A stretch of DNA of 64,000 bases, taken from Amaranthus tricolor. Lineage: Eukaryota; Streptophyta; Magnoliopsida; Caryophyllales; Amaranthaceae. Positions 48,802 through 60,733 of this stretch are shown piece by piece. The position numbers were made by a program, and so were the translations under genes. Location: assembly GCF_026212465.1 (NCBI RefSeq), contig NC_080051.1, forward strand, positions 17,313,062 through 17,377,061, given 5' to 3'. Numbering within the stretch: position 1 is the first letter of the stretch; every line of letters starts with the position of its first letter. The notes under the pieces are model-generated. The model was not told the DNA's origin. It did not search any database and was given only the letters and a program-made list of their open reading frames with translations.

Positions 48802-51800
48802 ATGGGTAATGGAATCGGGAAAATCGGAGTATGTTTCACGGGTTCAACCGAGTTCCGACGGAGTAATAAGCATGAAGTTGGGTTATACATGGACCAATAT
48901 GACGAAGGATTAGGCCATTCTTTCTGTTACGTTCGACCCGACCCGACCCGTTTTTCTAATACTACTTCGTCTAAGATCCATTCTGAGGAATCCGCTACCG
49001 GAGTTTCTATTTTCCGATCGATCTCCGGTGCATCGGTTTCTGCAAATACATCTACGCCGTTGTCCACCGCTTTCATGGCAGACCCAACTGCCACTTCAGC
49101 AACCGCCGCCTTTTTTGAAAGCTCCACTTCGTTTGCTTCAGTCCCCCTTCAACCAATCCCTCGTGGATCATCTATCAATTCGGGCCCGCTTTCGGGCTCT
49201 ATTTATATCGATCGTGGGTTTATGTCCGGACCCATCGAACGAGGTGGGTTTTTATCTGGTCCACTTGATCGGGCTGGTCCTGCTCTGTTCTCAGGTCCTC
49301 TTGACCGGAGTTTATCAGTGCAAGGAAACTGGCCCGGGCTTGGGCTTAAACCCAAGAATAAACCCGGATCTTTAATCCGTGGGCTTCGACATGCGATCTC
49401 AAAAACTTTTGGTCAAAGCTCAGTTGCTCCGGTAAAAAGTAACGCTTCAGTAGGGCAGGATAATTGGGTAGTTGGTGGGCCAGGGTCCGGGCTTGGGGCC
49501 GATGGAAGTGGTAGTTTGAATATGAGTTCTGATATGAGTATAGATCATGAGAGTTATAACTCATGGGAAAGTCAAAATCTCCAATGGGCACAAGGGAAAG
49601 CAGGGGAAGATAGAGTACATGTGGTTGTATCAGAAGAACATGGGTGGGTATTTGTTGGGATTTATGATGGATTTAATGGTCCTGATGCAACTGATTTTTT
49701 ACTGTCAAATTTATACACAAATGTTCAGAAAGAACTAAAAGGTTTATTATGGGATGATAATAGTAAGTTTGATTCATCTTCTACTTCATCAATTTTACCA
49801 AATAATAGTTTCTGTTCTGAAAGAAATAGTATAGATATTGATAGTTATGAATTTATGGAAAGACAAAATAGTTCTGAAAGTAGCACTAGAAGTGGTATTG
49901 AATCAAGTGTTAATGGAGGAAAAAGAGGAAGGAATCCATTAAAGAGTAAATTTAAAGGTGCAAATAAGAAATGGGAAGAAAATCAAAGGAGATGGAAGTG
50001 TGAATGGGATAGAGAAAGAGTAGAATTAGATAGGAGATTAAAAGAACAATGGAATAGTAAGAATGGTTTAGAGGGTAAAATAATAAATCATAATGATGTT
50101 TTGAAGGCGTTATCGATTGCTTTGAAGAAGACAGAGGATTCATATTTAGATATTGCAGATAAGATGGTTGATGAAAATCCTGAGTTAGCTTTAATGGGTT
50201 CTTGTGTTCTTGGTATGTTGATGAAAGGAGAAGATGTTTATTTGATGAATGTTGGGGATAGTAGAGCTGTTTTGGCTCAGAAGAAAGAGCCAGATCTTAG
50301 ACTTGGTAAAGTTGATCATGATTTGGAAAGGATCAATGAGGAATCTATGTATGACTTTGAAGTCTCTGATGGTGTCAAAGCTAGTCTTAGAACTTTCCAA
50401 CTTACTTTGGATCATTGTACTTGTGTTGAAGAGGTAAAAGGAATAATCTTTTTGCTATTTTATATATGTTTATTGTTACATTTATTTCATTGGTTTCGGA
50501 TTATAATTGACTACTGCAAAATGGCGCTTAGATCATGTTGGCATCTTAGCTATTTTTGAACTATTTTGAATGAATCGCGAATTCAAAAGGCGAACTAACT
50601 AGCGAATTATGTTTTTCACGTGACTGTTACTCTTATATATGTGAAGTTTTGATGGTGTTTTCAGTTAAGGGTCAATTGGATGCGACCTTTTTGTTTTACA
50701 ACGATAATGTTGGGTACATCTGACTTCTGAATCTTGCCTAGGCAAGAGCCCCTTAGTAGTATGGGGTTATGTAATGTTGTTATACTATTACTTGGTCTTG
50801 TTATTTGTATTCTTATGTATTATTGGTGTTTTTGTCTTTGAATTTGGCAAGTAAGTACAAATAAGAGTTATTTTGAGGTGAAAAGAAGGATTGTTTAAGT
50901 TTTTGATTGGTTTTATTATGATGGATTCCAGGAAGTACAAAGAATAAGAGACGAACACCCAGATGACGCGTTTGCTATTGTTAATGATCGCGTTAAAGGC
51001 TCTTTGAAGGTCACTCGAGCTTTCGGTGCTGGTTTCCTCAAGCAGGTATTGCATCTTGTGGTCATCGATTTTAGATTAATGCCCATTTGAGCTTTCTTGT
51101 TCATTGTAATGGTTACGTTCTGTATTTGAGTATCTATGTGTTCCTCGTCATATCAGTGAAAAGATGACGAATGTGAACAATTGCTTTCATCATATAACAA
51201 ATGTGAAATTTGGATGATTATGACATGAATTTGCTAGTTCATGCATAAAGATGCACTTGTTTTTCCATTAATGACCTGAAAACCCGACTCAAATGTATAA
51301 CGCAACCACCTTTCTCAATTTGTTGTAGTCGATGAATTTGGACTATACGCCTTTTTCGATTAGACTATACGCCTTTCCTTACCGCAATTGGAAATGTGGA
51401 ACTACTGATGTGAATTGGGTTGTGATCGAGAAGGTGTAGCTTCTGACCGAATCTAGTCTGGTCTAATTTCTTCATGGTCTAGTCAGTTTGGTTTGTTTCC
51501 TTCTGCCCGGTTCTCTGTTAATCCTGTTTTGTTTTCTGCAGCCTAAATGGAATGATGCTCTGCTAGAGATGTTCAGAATTGACTACGTTGGGACTTCACC
51601 ATATATCAGCTGCCTACCGTTTCTATATCACCACCGTTTAGGCCTAAAGGATCAGTTCCTGATATTGTCCTCGGATGGTCTTTATCAGTACTTCACTAAC
51701 GAAGAAGTTGTTGCTGAAGTAGAACTCTTCATTTCATTGTATCCAGAAGGTGACCCGGCTCAACATCTGGTTGAGGAAGTCTTGTTTCGTGCTGCGAAGA

Positions 51801-52023
51801 AAGCTGGTAATTATTCAAAAATCTATCATCGAAAAACATATTCCTTAATTCAGTTATACAAACCCATATTCACTAATGTCGTTATTGTTGTTGTTGTCGT
51901 TGTGCAGGTATGGATTTTCATGAGTTACTAGAGATACCCCAAGGAGATCGTCGTAGGTACCACGACGATGTATCGATCATCATCATATCTTTTGAAGGCA
52001 GGATATGGAGATCATGTGTATAA
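48802..52023 (+). CDS. PLL4/PLL5-like: Protein phosphatase 2C, POLTERGEIST-LIKE 4/5 type, four exons
   Basis: Mg/Mn-dependent Ser/Thr phosphatase of the POL/PLL clade. Exons 48802-50433, 50932-51045, 51542-51806 and 51908-52023 have GT-AG introns and join in frame to 708 residues, stop TAA. The N-terminus [12 protein letters not shown] fits N-myristoylation at Gly2. [15 protein letters not shown] is at 34-48, and SGP(I/L)(E/D)R repeats at about 129-170. The catalytic domain starts at 258 ([17 protein letters not shown]). Metal-site motifs are GED (268-270), DGFNGPDA (289-296, replacing DGHGG as usual in this clade), [10 protein letters not shown] (471-480) and NVGDSRAVL (483-491). Exon 2 gives [18 protein letters not shown] (565-582). 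[14 protein letters not shown] is at 623-636 and RRRYHDDVS at 685-693. A Ser/Asn-rich, then charged insert occupies about 318-440. The family runs about 650-860 residues. In Arabidopsis the clade works downstream of receptor kinases in meristem and leaf development and in immune kinase control. PLL4 and PLL5 could not be told apart. The frame reading on past 50433 to 50559 is intron. Confidence 0.93.
50434..50931 (+). other. PP2C intron 1 (498 bp)
   Basis: Donor GAG|GTAAAAGG and acceptor GATTCCAG|GAAGTAC. It lies in phase 0 between VEE and EVQRIR, a point inside the phosphatase domain. Confidence 0.9.
51046..51541 (+). other. PP2C intron 2 (496 bp)
   Basis: Donor AAGCAG|GTATTGC and acceptor TTTTCTGCAG|CCTAAATGG, phase 0 between FLKQ and PKWN. 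Confidence 0.9.
51807..51907 (+). other. PP2C intron 3 (101 bp)
   Basis: Donor GCTG|GTAATTA and acceptor GTTGTGCAG|GTATGG. It splits the Gly codon before [10 protein letters not shown]. Confidence 0.9.
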
Positions 52024-52200
52024 GATTTTACAAGATGTAGAGAAAAGTAGGAGAAAACACCCACATATGACATAACAGTTGAGTAAATGATCAGTTATGG
52101 TAATTGACAGGGTGATAATAGGAAATGTATAGACATAAATGAGGTAGTTATGAATTATTATGCTGAGGGAAGCCATTATCTTGATAAATAAAAGAAAAAA
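52024..52200 (+). terminator. PP2C 3' UTR with polyadenylation signal
   Basis: A perfect AATAAA lies at 52187-52192, about 165 bp after the stop codon, followed by an A-rich then T-rich stretch. The exact cleavage point cannot be read. Confidence 0.6.
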
Positions 52201-52965
52201 AAAGTTGTGATTGTTGAATAAATTTGGGCCAAATATATAAAATATTTTTGATTATCTTGAACATAATAAATTTATTTTTTGGGGTGAGTGGAAGCATTAA
52301 TAATTTGAAAACAGAAGGCATAAATTTTTGAATATTATGAGTTTACTTTTATGGAAGGCATATCTAAATCTGACCCAGAAACATGAGGGCATCATAATGA
52401 GGTTCTTTCTTAGTGTCCAGATTTTTAGGTTGACCTTATTTGAAAGAAATATGCAAGTGGTCCTGTTGGAGAGTTGAATAATCAGAAGATGTCAACATTC
52501 TCTTAGCCTTTTCTTCTTCCCTTCTTTGCCATACCAACCAAACCAAAATTTGAAGCTTGGTCCGGTCCCTATAACTCTTTTTTCTTATGTCGTATTTATG
52601 ATTAAATAAAAATGATTTTAAAATAAGAAGGATGAGAAAGTTTTTTATTTGATTTTGTTTTGTTACTATATATACAAAAAATGATATTATGTTATGAAGT
52701 AAGAACATTCTAAAAATTTATGTCATAGTTATTTTTATGTGTACCGTAGTTTCTTTTACAATTATGCGTTGTTCGCTCAATCGTGACAATAGATATTAAT
52801 TTAGTGAAATAGTAAAATCAAGGGTGTAAAGTCTTTCTTACCCTTCTAATTTTCAACACCCTTATCATTGAATCCTCCCATATATATATATATATATATA
52901 TAGTTAGAATAGTTTGCATTCAATCAATTTCATTTTTGAAAATATTGCATGATGTTTTTTAGAGT
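52201..52965. other. Intergenic DNA with a short (TA)n run
   Basis: (TA)n at about 52880-52901. No gene is recognised. The frame at 52436-52708 (minus) has no domain. Confidence 0.35.
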
Positions 52966-53118
52966 CTAATATGATATAATAATATCGTAAAATATTATTC
53001 TATTCTTAGAATATTTATATTGTGTATATTTTTCTTTTAAGTAGATCAGTATATTGTGTATATTCTAGGAAATATTGCAATTATCTTGTTTGTATTTCTA
53101 TATACTCAATTAATGATA

Positions 53119-53379
53119 CAACTAGTTTCTTGAGAGATCGTCTCTTTGAGAGATCTATCTAAAGTCCAGCCCATTAAAGATTATTACATACTTATCGTAT
53201 TTTTAATACCTAATTACATTATCCATAATACTTAATTATCGTATCCTAAATACCTACTTTCAATATCTTAAATGTTATATCATTCTTAATGCCTACTTCC
53301 AGTATTTTAAAAAATATATAATGGATCGGGCCAATTAGAGATAGTCTCTTAAAGAGACCGTCTCTCACAAGAATTTGTG
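53119..53379. mobile_element. Mutator-like MITE with 9-bp target duplication, inserted in the copia LTR
   Basis: TTAATGATA occurs at 53110-53118 and 53380-53388. The element has inverted ends CAACTAGTTTCTTGAGAGATCGTC and, complemented, CACAAATTCTTGTGAGAGACGGTC. The interior carries TAATGCCTACTTCCAGTAT, similar to the tandem repeat at 32391-32580, and TTAATACCTAATTAC-type units. Nothing is encoded. Confidence 0.85.
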
Positions 53380-54240
53380 TTAATGATAAGCTATTTTCGA
53401 GGAAAATTATTCTTATATGTTATCAAAGTCTTAGGTTCTTTTCTTTTGTAAAACCTACTTAACACCTTCCGCCACCCTCTCAACGCCTTTCGCCACCTTC
53501 CTTGCCTAATGCCCTCACGGCCACCTTCTCCAAAGAAAATGGATTGCGTTTCTCAAAGTTCAAGCATAAGTTCATGATGTACTTGATCATATAATTCCTC
53601 CAAATGAAGAAAAAGAAATCCCAAATCTTATAACCGTCAAAGATGTCGATCCTACTCTTTGGAAACGTTTTGATGTCGTTGTTTTGTAATGGATGTATGC
53701 AACTATCTCCTCCGACATATTTTCCTATATTCTTATAATTGTCGAAAAAGCTTGGTTGCGTGTTACTGCCATGTTTCACTCTTGAGCCCCACATATTAGC
53801 ATTAAATTGTTAAATTTTTCCAATACTACGACATATTGTAATCCCTTAAAACAAATTATGGATTAATTAGGCAATGTTAATGCTTCGGCAAATCACTCAT
53901 GTCTTGTATTACGAATGTTATCCGATCTTACCTAAGATTACAGTAGTTTTGTTACTCACATACAAAAATATGACATACCACCACCTTTTGAAACTGCCAA
54001 GTTAAAGCTTATTTGGAAGAAATCACTATTGTTCAACTCGATTCTCTTAACACCAAGAACACCCTTCTCCTCTCCCAAACCACCGCCAAAACAACCAACC
54101 GCCTTCCAACCATAGTGGTCGAAAAACTAACAAAATTGCTGTGGAAATAGTAGTCGTCGTCAAAATCAAAACCGCCACTAAAAAAAAACCAAATCACCAA
54201 AGTCACAATAATAACTCTTGGCAAAATACTTCACCTAATC

Positions 54241-55573
54241 TGTGATACACGGACACGGCACTGAACAGGCGTGTCGCGTGTCGGACACGCGAAAATCCAT
54301 GTCCAACCCGCCAAATGAAGTGTCCAATATTTTAATATTTTTCCGGACACGCGGACACGGCAAGGACACAGAAGGGACACGGAAAGGGACACAGCAAAAG
54401 TCAAGGACACGTTTTTTAAAAAAAATAATTAAATAAAATTTAAAAAATTGAATTTCAAAATAGTCACTCACAGTCACTGATACACGAATTCCCTTCCCTC
54501 TCAATTCCCTCTCTTGCTCTCCTCTCACTCCTCTTAATTCTCTTTCACTCTAACCCTAAAAACAATACACAACTCTTCCTCCATCTCCACTGTCGCCGCC
54601 GCACTCCCGCACCACGCCACCGCCGCAGGCTGCTCCTCCTGTCCTCCATCAGACCATCACAGACGAACATTGTCGTACTCTCTTTTGATTTTATTTAAGG
54701 TATTTTCACTCTTTATCCTAAATCCTAATATTAATCTTGTTCTAATCTTTAATCTTAGTGTTAATCTTAAATTCTTAATCTTAATTTCTTGTGAATTCAA
54801 ATTTGTTAATGTTGAAATTGGATTTAAAAAACGTGGAATTGGGTTTAAGAATTCTATTTGTGAATTCAAATTGTTTCTAAGCTATTGAAAATTTGAACCA
54901 ACATTTGAAAATGTTGAAATTTTAGTAATAATTTTGTTAGAATGTTGTTTCTTGATTTTTTTTTGTTTATATTGTTTGAGTGATTGAAAATTTGTTAATG
55001 TTAAATTGTTAATGTGTTTGTAAGTTGAATTTTGAAAAGTTGAAATGTTGTTCTTGATTTTTTTGTATATCCTCTTTGAATATTTGTTAATTGTTATTTG
55101 TTAATGTTAAATTGTTAATGTGTTTGTAATTTGAATTTTGACTTTGGAAATCTAGAAGATTCTATTTGTCTTGGCATGGCGGATCTTTCTCTTGATGAGC
55201 CCGAGTTGGAAACTACTTTTGTAGTAGCGGAGGATGATGATGGATGTCATATGGATGATGATGATGGATGTCATATGGATGATGTGTGATGATCAAACTT
55301 AAATTTACCTATTTATTTAGTTTTCTTTGATTTGGTTTGTATGACTATTTTAAAATACTCATGTTGTTTATTTGGTACTTATTTGCATTTTATGTGAGTT
55401 TTATGTTTTTAAAGTGTTTATTTACAAATATCAAATGAAAGATTATAAAATTATCTTTAATTTGATATATTTATTATATTACCATTTTTGTGTCCCTGTG
55501 TTTGCCATTTTTAAGTTGGCGTTTTCCCGTACCCGTGTCGTGTCCGTGTCCGTGTCCTTTTTAGTGCAACCTA
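54241..55573. mobile_element. Non-autonomous DNA transposon (probably hAT) nested in the copia element
   Basis: Left TGTGATACACGGACACGGCAC and right GTGTCGTGTCCGTGTCCGTGTCC form inverted, GGACACGG-rich ends with more copies just inside on the left (54335-54410). The interior has a leader-like GC-rich block (CACTGTCGCCGCCGCACTCCC, 54585-54650). Near the right end, 55176-55290 holds a short frame MADLSLDEPELETTFVV ending in acidic DDDGCHMDD repeats, resembling the tail of hAT transposases with most of the gene deleted. The 8-bp duplication is not clear, so limits are good to about 10 bp. Confidence 0.6.
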
Positions 55574-57400
55574 GCACCCAATTGGAATTGGCCACAAAAT
55601 CAAACATGGGCCAACCGACCTTGCCTTTACCCTTCCATGGGCCAGCCGACCTTGCCCTTACCCTTCCTAGCATAATTTTGCGCTAGACCCCATTTTCTTA
55701 CCCCTCAACTGCCGTCTGCCCTCCTCGCATGGTAAGATTATTCTTAGGTCATGTCCATCTTTTTTGGCCCACTTTACACATGGACAACAGGCCATAGACA
55801 TCGCATCCACTTTTCACATTCTTGCCCTAAATCAACTAGACTCATCTTGGTACATGTACACCGACGCCATTTCTTATATGACATCAAATCATGGTAATCG
55901 CTCTTCTTATTATCCATTAAGCATAAATAATAATATTATTGTCAGAAATGGTTAAATTATCCATGTTAGTGCTTGTGGTAATGCTAACTTAGCCTCCCTC
56001 ATCCTTCTTTTATTTTTAAAAATGTCCTTTATGCACCTAAATTAATCAAAAACTCTATATGTGCTAGAAAATTTACAGCAGATAATAATACTTTCCTTAG
56101 TTTTAAATTTGGATACTTTTGGTTAAATTGCGAAGAATTTTCGGATGGAAACAAACCTAATAAGATGTGAGAGCCGAGACAACCTCTATCCATTAACCAC
56201 ACCTTCTACTCAACAAATCTCCATCCACTTTTTTTTACTATAACTCCCTCACTTTCGATATGATTAATAAGGCCATCTAGGAGCACCTATCTTAGATTAT
56301 CTTAGAACGCGTAATTTTATCTCATTTAATAAAACAAATGACTCAAAAATTTTTAATTATTGTCAACTACAAGAAAGGTTCCGCTACTGCTTATCTATTA
56401 TTATATGTTGATTATATCATTCTAATTACTTTTTTTTGTTCTGTACTCAAATATATAATCACTATTTTAAGCATTGAGTTTTCTATAAAAGACTTTGGCA
56501 CTTTAAGTTATTTTCTCGATATTGCTATCAATTATAATAAAACTGGATTATTCTTATCACAATAAAATTATGCTAAGGAAATTCTTAGTCAAGAAGGGTT
56601 GAGTTGTTTTTAATCTGCCCTTCCCCAAACGACACCAAGTTCAAGCTTAGTGCCTCCTTTTCATCTCCTTTGAGGATCCCACCTGATACCGTAGTCTTGC
56701 TTGTGCTCTCTAATATCTTACTTTTTCAAGACCGGATATATCTTATGTAGTCCAATAAGTGTGTCTCTTTATGCATAATGCTGTGAACTCTCACATGCAT
56801 GCTCTTCGGCACATTCTTAGATATATTTGTGGTACTTTATGGTCTCCATCTATATCCATCCTCCACCCCTACTCTATTGTCTTTGTACACTAATGCAGAT
56901 TATGCAGGATGGCATGACACACGCCTCTCCACTTTGTTCCAGTGCAAAAGTTGAATATCGTAGTGTAGCCAATTTACGCAACTAACTCCATGAGCTTCAT
57001 CTTCCCATCTCTAGAGCAACTTTGGTATATTGTGGTAATATTAGTGCTTTTTACCTATTTTGCAAGTCAGTAAAACATCAACACACTAATCATATCGAAT
57101 TACATATTCACTAAAAGTCTTGCTCTAATTCTATTTTAAGATTTCCCAAACAGTTTTAGCGTTCGAAAACCTCACGCTTCAACTGCGGGGATGTAATAAA
57201 ATATAATATTATTATTGTCAAATATTATTTCATTCTAAGTATAGTTTTTATTGTGTATATCTTTCTTTTAGGTAGATTAGTATATTGTGTATATACTAGG
57301 AAATATTGCAATTATCTTATTTTCATATTTCTCTCATTTTTATTTTTATATATTTAATGAATGTGAAATAGTATGGACCAACTTCATACAAGAATTTCTC

Positions 57401-58284
57401 CTTTATATATGTTTTGTTCTTTGGAATTTAGATTTAATTTAATTAAATATAACTCTTTTAAACAATATTCAACTACTTTTACTATTGCATGTTCATAGAT
57501 ATATAATTTGAGTACTTCAATATAACGGAATGGTAAAAATAGGATACTCAAAGAGATTGTGATCTATCTTTAGGCCCGTTTTTGTGTAAAGAAATTATAC
57601 AAGTGGAGTGATTAGAGAAGTTAACAATTTCAAGGGGAAACTTTAAATAATCTCAAATACTTAGTGCATAACATGTCATTAACAAAAAGAGTTTAAAGTC
57701 ATACCAATACTTAATTATATATAGTCAAAGTCTTCATAATGATATTTATTACATGTCTAATTTAATTTCCACTTCTTTTTGTTGTTGTTAATCATCCTGC
57801 CTATACTGTCCCTACTTCTTAATTACTTATGCTCTTCCTTTTGTCTCAATTATGAAAATGGACAGTCTAAACATAGTTTTTTTTCCCAATATTTAAAGGT
57901 CATCCATCAAGTGCTATGATGAATAATTAATAGTGTACCACTATCTCATTCTTGTTATTTTAGTTTTTGTTGACTTATGAAAAGATTATTTATACTTCTT
58001 TTCTGTTTAAAAGAATACAAAAACTATTGAAAATAGTTTAGGGTGGATTTTTTTTCAAATAGTTGACTTTCATTTATATTTACAAAAAACAATGTTTTAA
58101 TATTAATATTTATTTATTTTGGATTATTTTATTCAATTTTGTAATACCTCAGTAGAAAATGAAGAAAATAAAATCCTTTAAAATAATCAATAGTACTATT
58201 TATATTAACAAGGTACTACTTTTTTAAAGAAACTACAAATTAAAAAGTGCTTTGGGTGGAGTATGGAGTAGTCTTAAGATGAGT
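57401..58284. other. Intergenic DNA, no gene recognised
   Basis: AT-rich; nothing supported. Confidence 0.35.
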
Positions 58285-58458
58285 GATACTTAAATGTACT
58301 TGGTGGAGAGCAATTTCAGGATGGGTGACCTCCTGAAAAGTTTCTCCGGGCGCGCACAAGTGAGACCAAAGCGAGCTGGAAAGACTCGTGTTGATCTGTG
58401 AGGCCAGTTTACAGTCTCTATGAGTAGTCACTAGTGGTCCGTTGGACCGGGGGTTACA
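58285..58458 (+). mobile_element. Truncated Cassandra LTR with 5S-like sequence
   Basis: AGGATGGGTGACCTCCTGAAAAG, GGGCGCGCAC, GTGTTGATCTGTGAGGCCAGTTTACAGTCTC and the end CCGGGGGTTACA match the right two-thirds of the Cassandra LTRs at 17455-18111. The left third and the second LTR are missing. AGGATGGGTGACCTCCTG is identical to plant 5S rRNA wording. Confidence 0.85.
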
Positions 58459-59083
58459 ATGAAAATAAAGATTAAACATGAAATATTATTTATGAATACT
58501 TAGCTTAAATATACTCTAGAGCGGGTGAATTATATTTGTCTTTTCAAATTTTGCTTTTGTTAGAACCTTTTTGAGAGATTTGTTAGGATCCTAATCTTAC
58601 AGGTTTATTGAAATGAACTTCAACTTCAGAATTATGGAAAATAAAGTTGGGAAAAACAAGGAATCCAGCTAAAGTCTACGTCTGCACCTTCGAGTTCTCT
58701 AAACTCTCTAGATTTCTCAATGTTGTCATTTCTTTTTATTCATTTTCTTGTTTAATTCCGAGGATACAACTTATTTAGAAGAAGATAAACTTATCTTCTA
58801 AATACTCTCGTAGCCTTTAGCTACCAAAATTTCCAGTGAACTAAAAAAACACAACTTAACTCAAATACTAACAACTATATTGAATTACACAATCAAATTT
58901 AGTGCAAATCGTTCTTACAAAGTAAAACCTCACTAAAAATTAAATTTAATTAATTAGCCTTCAAGAATTAAGACAAAGAGTGAATGAACTTCAGGTCCAA
59001 TACTCATTGTCATCCCTAATCAGTAGCTGGGTGAAATGTTGGATTGTTAATATAATTTTTCACGAAGTAATTTTAACAAATTG
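58459..59083. other. Intergenic DNA, no gene recognised
   Basis: No exon or repeat terminus is supported. Confidence 0.35.
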
Positions 59084-59589
59084 CACTAGTGGAAAAAAAC
59101 GTATTTGCTGCTTATCATTTGCTGCGGTTTTTGTATATACGCAGCAATAAATAGGAAAAAGAATTAGAAAAAAAACCATTAATTGCTGCGATTTTAGGCC
59201 TTGACCGCAGCAAATACTCATGTGCAGCTTCAATTGTTGCGGTTTGTTTCATGCCCGCAGCAAATATGTCTTACAATTGCTCTGGTTCTTCATCCACCCG
59301 CAGCAAATAATACACTTCTTCACTCAATTGCTGCGGTTTGTCCCTTGCCCGTAGCATTTGCATTTTCAAAAGACCGCCATATGTTAACGTTAAAACATAC
59401 ACATGAGTTTGTAAACCCATGAAACTGTTGTTTCATTGTTTACATACGACTGTTGCACTTCTTCACTCAATATTGAAACTGCCGGTTATTTCTTGTTCAT
59501 CATACTTTGTTCGATTACGACTGTCTTCAATCCCTCTTCTTCATCATCTTTTTGTTCTTGTTCTTGTTCTTGTTCTTCTTCATCATTAT

Positions 59590-60421
59590 TTGGTTGAAGC
59601 GGTTTGATTTGCATGAAACATGGCACACAACATTATTTGGTATATATTGTTGTGTTGAAGTGGTTAAAATTGAAAATCATAGTCATATGCTAGAAATTAC
59701 GTGTTAAGTTGCGATTTTATGCGGTTTAAGTGTTTTTGGCACTTTTGCGCATAAAGTAGCTCAAACTTGGTTTGTTTTGCACGAAACTTGGCACACAACA
59801 TTATTTGGTATATATTATTGTGTTGAATTTGTTAGAATTGAAAATCATAGTCGTATGCTAGAAATTACGTGTTAAGTTGCGATTTTATGCGTTTATTAAA
59901 GCGTTTTTGGCACTTTTGCGCATAAAGTAGCTCAAACTTGGTTTGATTTGCGCGAAACTTGGCACACAATATTATTTGGTATATATTATTGTGTTGAAGT
60001 GGTTAGAATTGAAAATCATTGTCGTATGCTAGAAATTACGTGTTAAGTTGCAATTTTAAGGGTTTTTAAGCGTTTTTGGCACTTTTGCGCATAAAGTAGC
60101 TCAAACTTGGTTTGTTTTGCACGAAACTTGGCACACAACACTATTTGGTATATATTATTGTGTTGAAGTGGTTAGAATTTAAAATCATAGTCATATGCTA
60201 GAAATTACGTGTCAAGTTGCGATTTTAAGGGTTTTTAAGCGTTATTGGCACTATTGCGCATAAAGTAGCTCAAACTTGGTTTGTTTTGCACGAAACTTGG
60301 CACACAACACTAATTGGTATATATTATTGTTTTTAAGTGGTTAGTATTGAAAATCATAGTCATATGCTAGAAATTACGTATTAAGTGGCAATTTTATGCG
60401 TTTTTAAGCGTTTTTGGCACT
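59590..60421 (+). repeat. 170-bp tandem array inside the CACTA element, nearly five units
   Basis: The landmark CACTTTTGCGCATAAAGTAGC occurs with its unit starts at 59747, 59918, 60087 and 60256 (spacing 171, 169, 169), plus partial units at both ends. Each unit runs GCTCAAACTTGGTTTG, GCACGAAACTTGGCACACAA, TATTATTGTGTTGAAGTGG, TATGCTAGAAATTACGTG. The last unit runs directly into the Ulp1-like exon. Confidence 0.92.
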
Positions 60422-60429
60422 AACATCTA

Positions 60430-60733
60430 TTTTCTCTTACTGCTTTCAACAACCTTCTAGTTCCGTTGATTGCGGCTACTACACGCTGAAGTACATGAAC
60501 GATATTATAAAATCCGTGAAGGATTTTGGAGTCGAAAATATAGATGCCGTAAGTATTTGTTACATTCTTAAATTATTATTATTGGTAAAATCTAATGTTT
60601 ATTAATCTTTTAATTTTATACTATATTATAGGTTTTATCCGACATTCCGAAAGAAACACACCCTCTGAGAAGTGGAGAGATGCGCGAATTAAAAGACAAG
60701 ATTGCCGCGTATCTTGCTAATTTTTGTCCTTGA
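60430..60733 (+). pseudogene. Ulp1-type (C48) cysteine protease C-terminal fragment carried by CACTA
   Basis: Two exons, ending at 60548 and running 60632-60733, with donor GATGCC|GTAAGT and acceptor TATTATAG|GTTTTATCC, join in frame. The first encodes QQPSSSVDCGYYTLKYM, with the Gln and the catalytic-type Cys (DCGYY) of SUMO-protease-like Ulp1 domains, then NDIIKSVKDFGVENIDA. The second encodes VLSDIPKETHPLRSGEMREL and ends in AAYLANFCP-stop. Plant CACTA and Mutator elements often carry such a protease gene. The His and Asp parts of the active site are missing upstream, where the 170-bp array begins, so it is a remnant. Confidence 0.75.

Larger units (their letters stand above)
52966..57400 (+). 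mobile_element. Decayed Ty1/copia retrotransposon with nested insertions
   Basis: The LTR pair is recognised by shared TATTGTGTATAT(T/C)TTTCTTTTA(A/G)GTAGAT and GGAAATATTGCAATTATCTT at 52966-53415 and about 57193-57400. The 3' LTR follows a GCGGGGA purine tract and starts TGTAATAAAATAT. A worn primer-binding site, TGTTATCAAAGTCTTAGG, is at about 53418. Gag is readable at about 53575-53785 (VLDHI, PPNEEKEIPNLITVKDVDPT, LWKRFDVVVL, WMYATISSDIF). A protease-like stretch is at 55840-55955 (SSWYMYTDAISYMTSNHGN). Reverse transcriptase is at 56338-56565 (LLLYVDYIIL, with the second catalytic Asp of VDD replaced by Tyr, and FSIKDFGTLSYFLDI). RNase H is at about 56895-57180 (ADYAGWHDT, AKVEYRSVANL, KHQHTNHIELHIH). 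Many stops and frameshifts. Two insertions lie inside, 53119-53379 and about 54241-55573. Outer ends are approximate. Confidence 0.85.
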
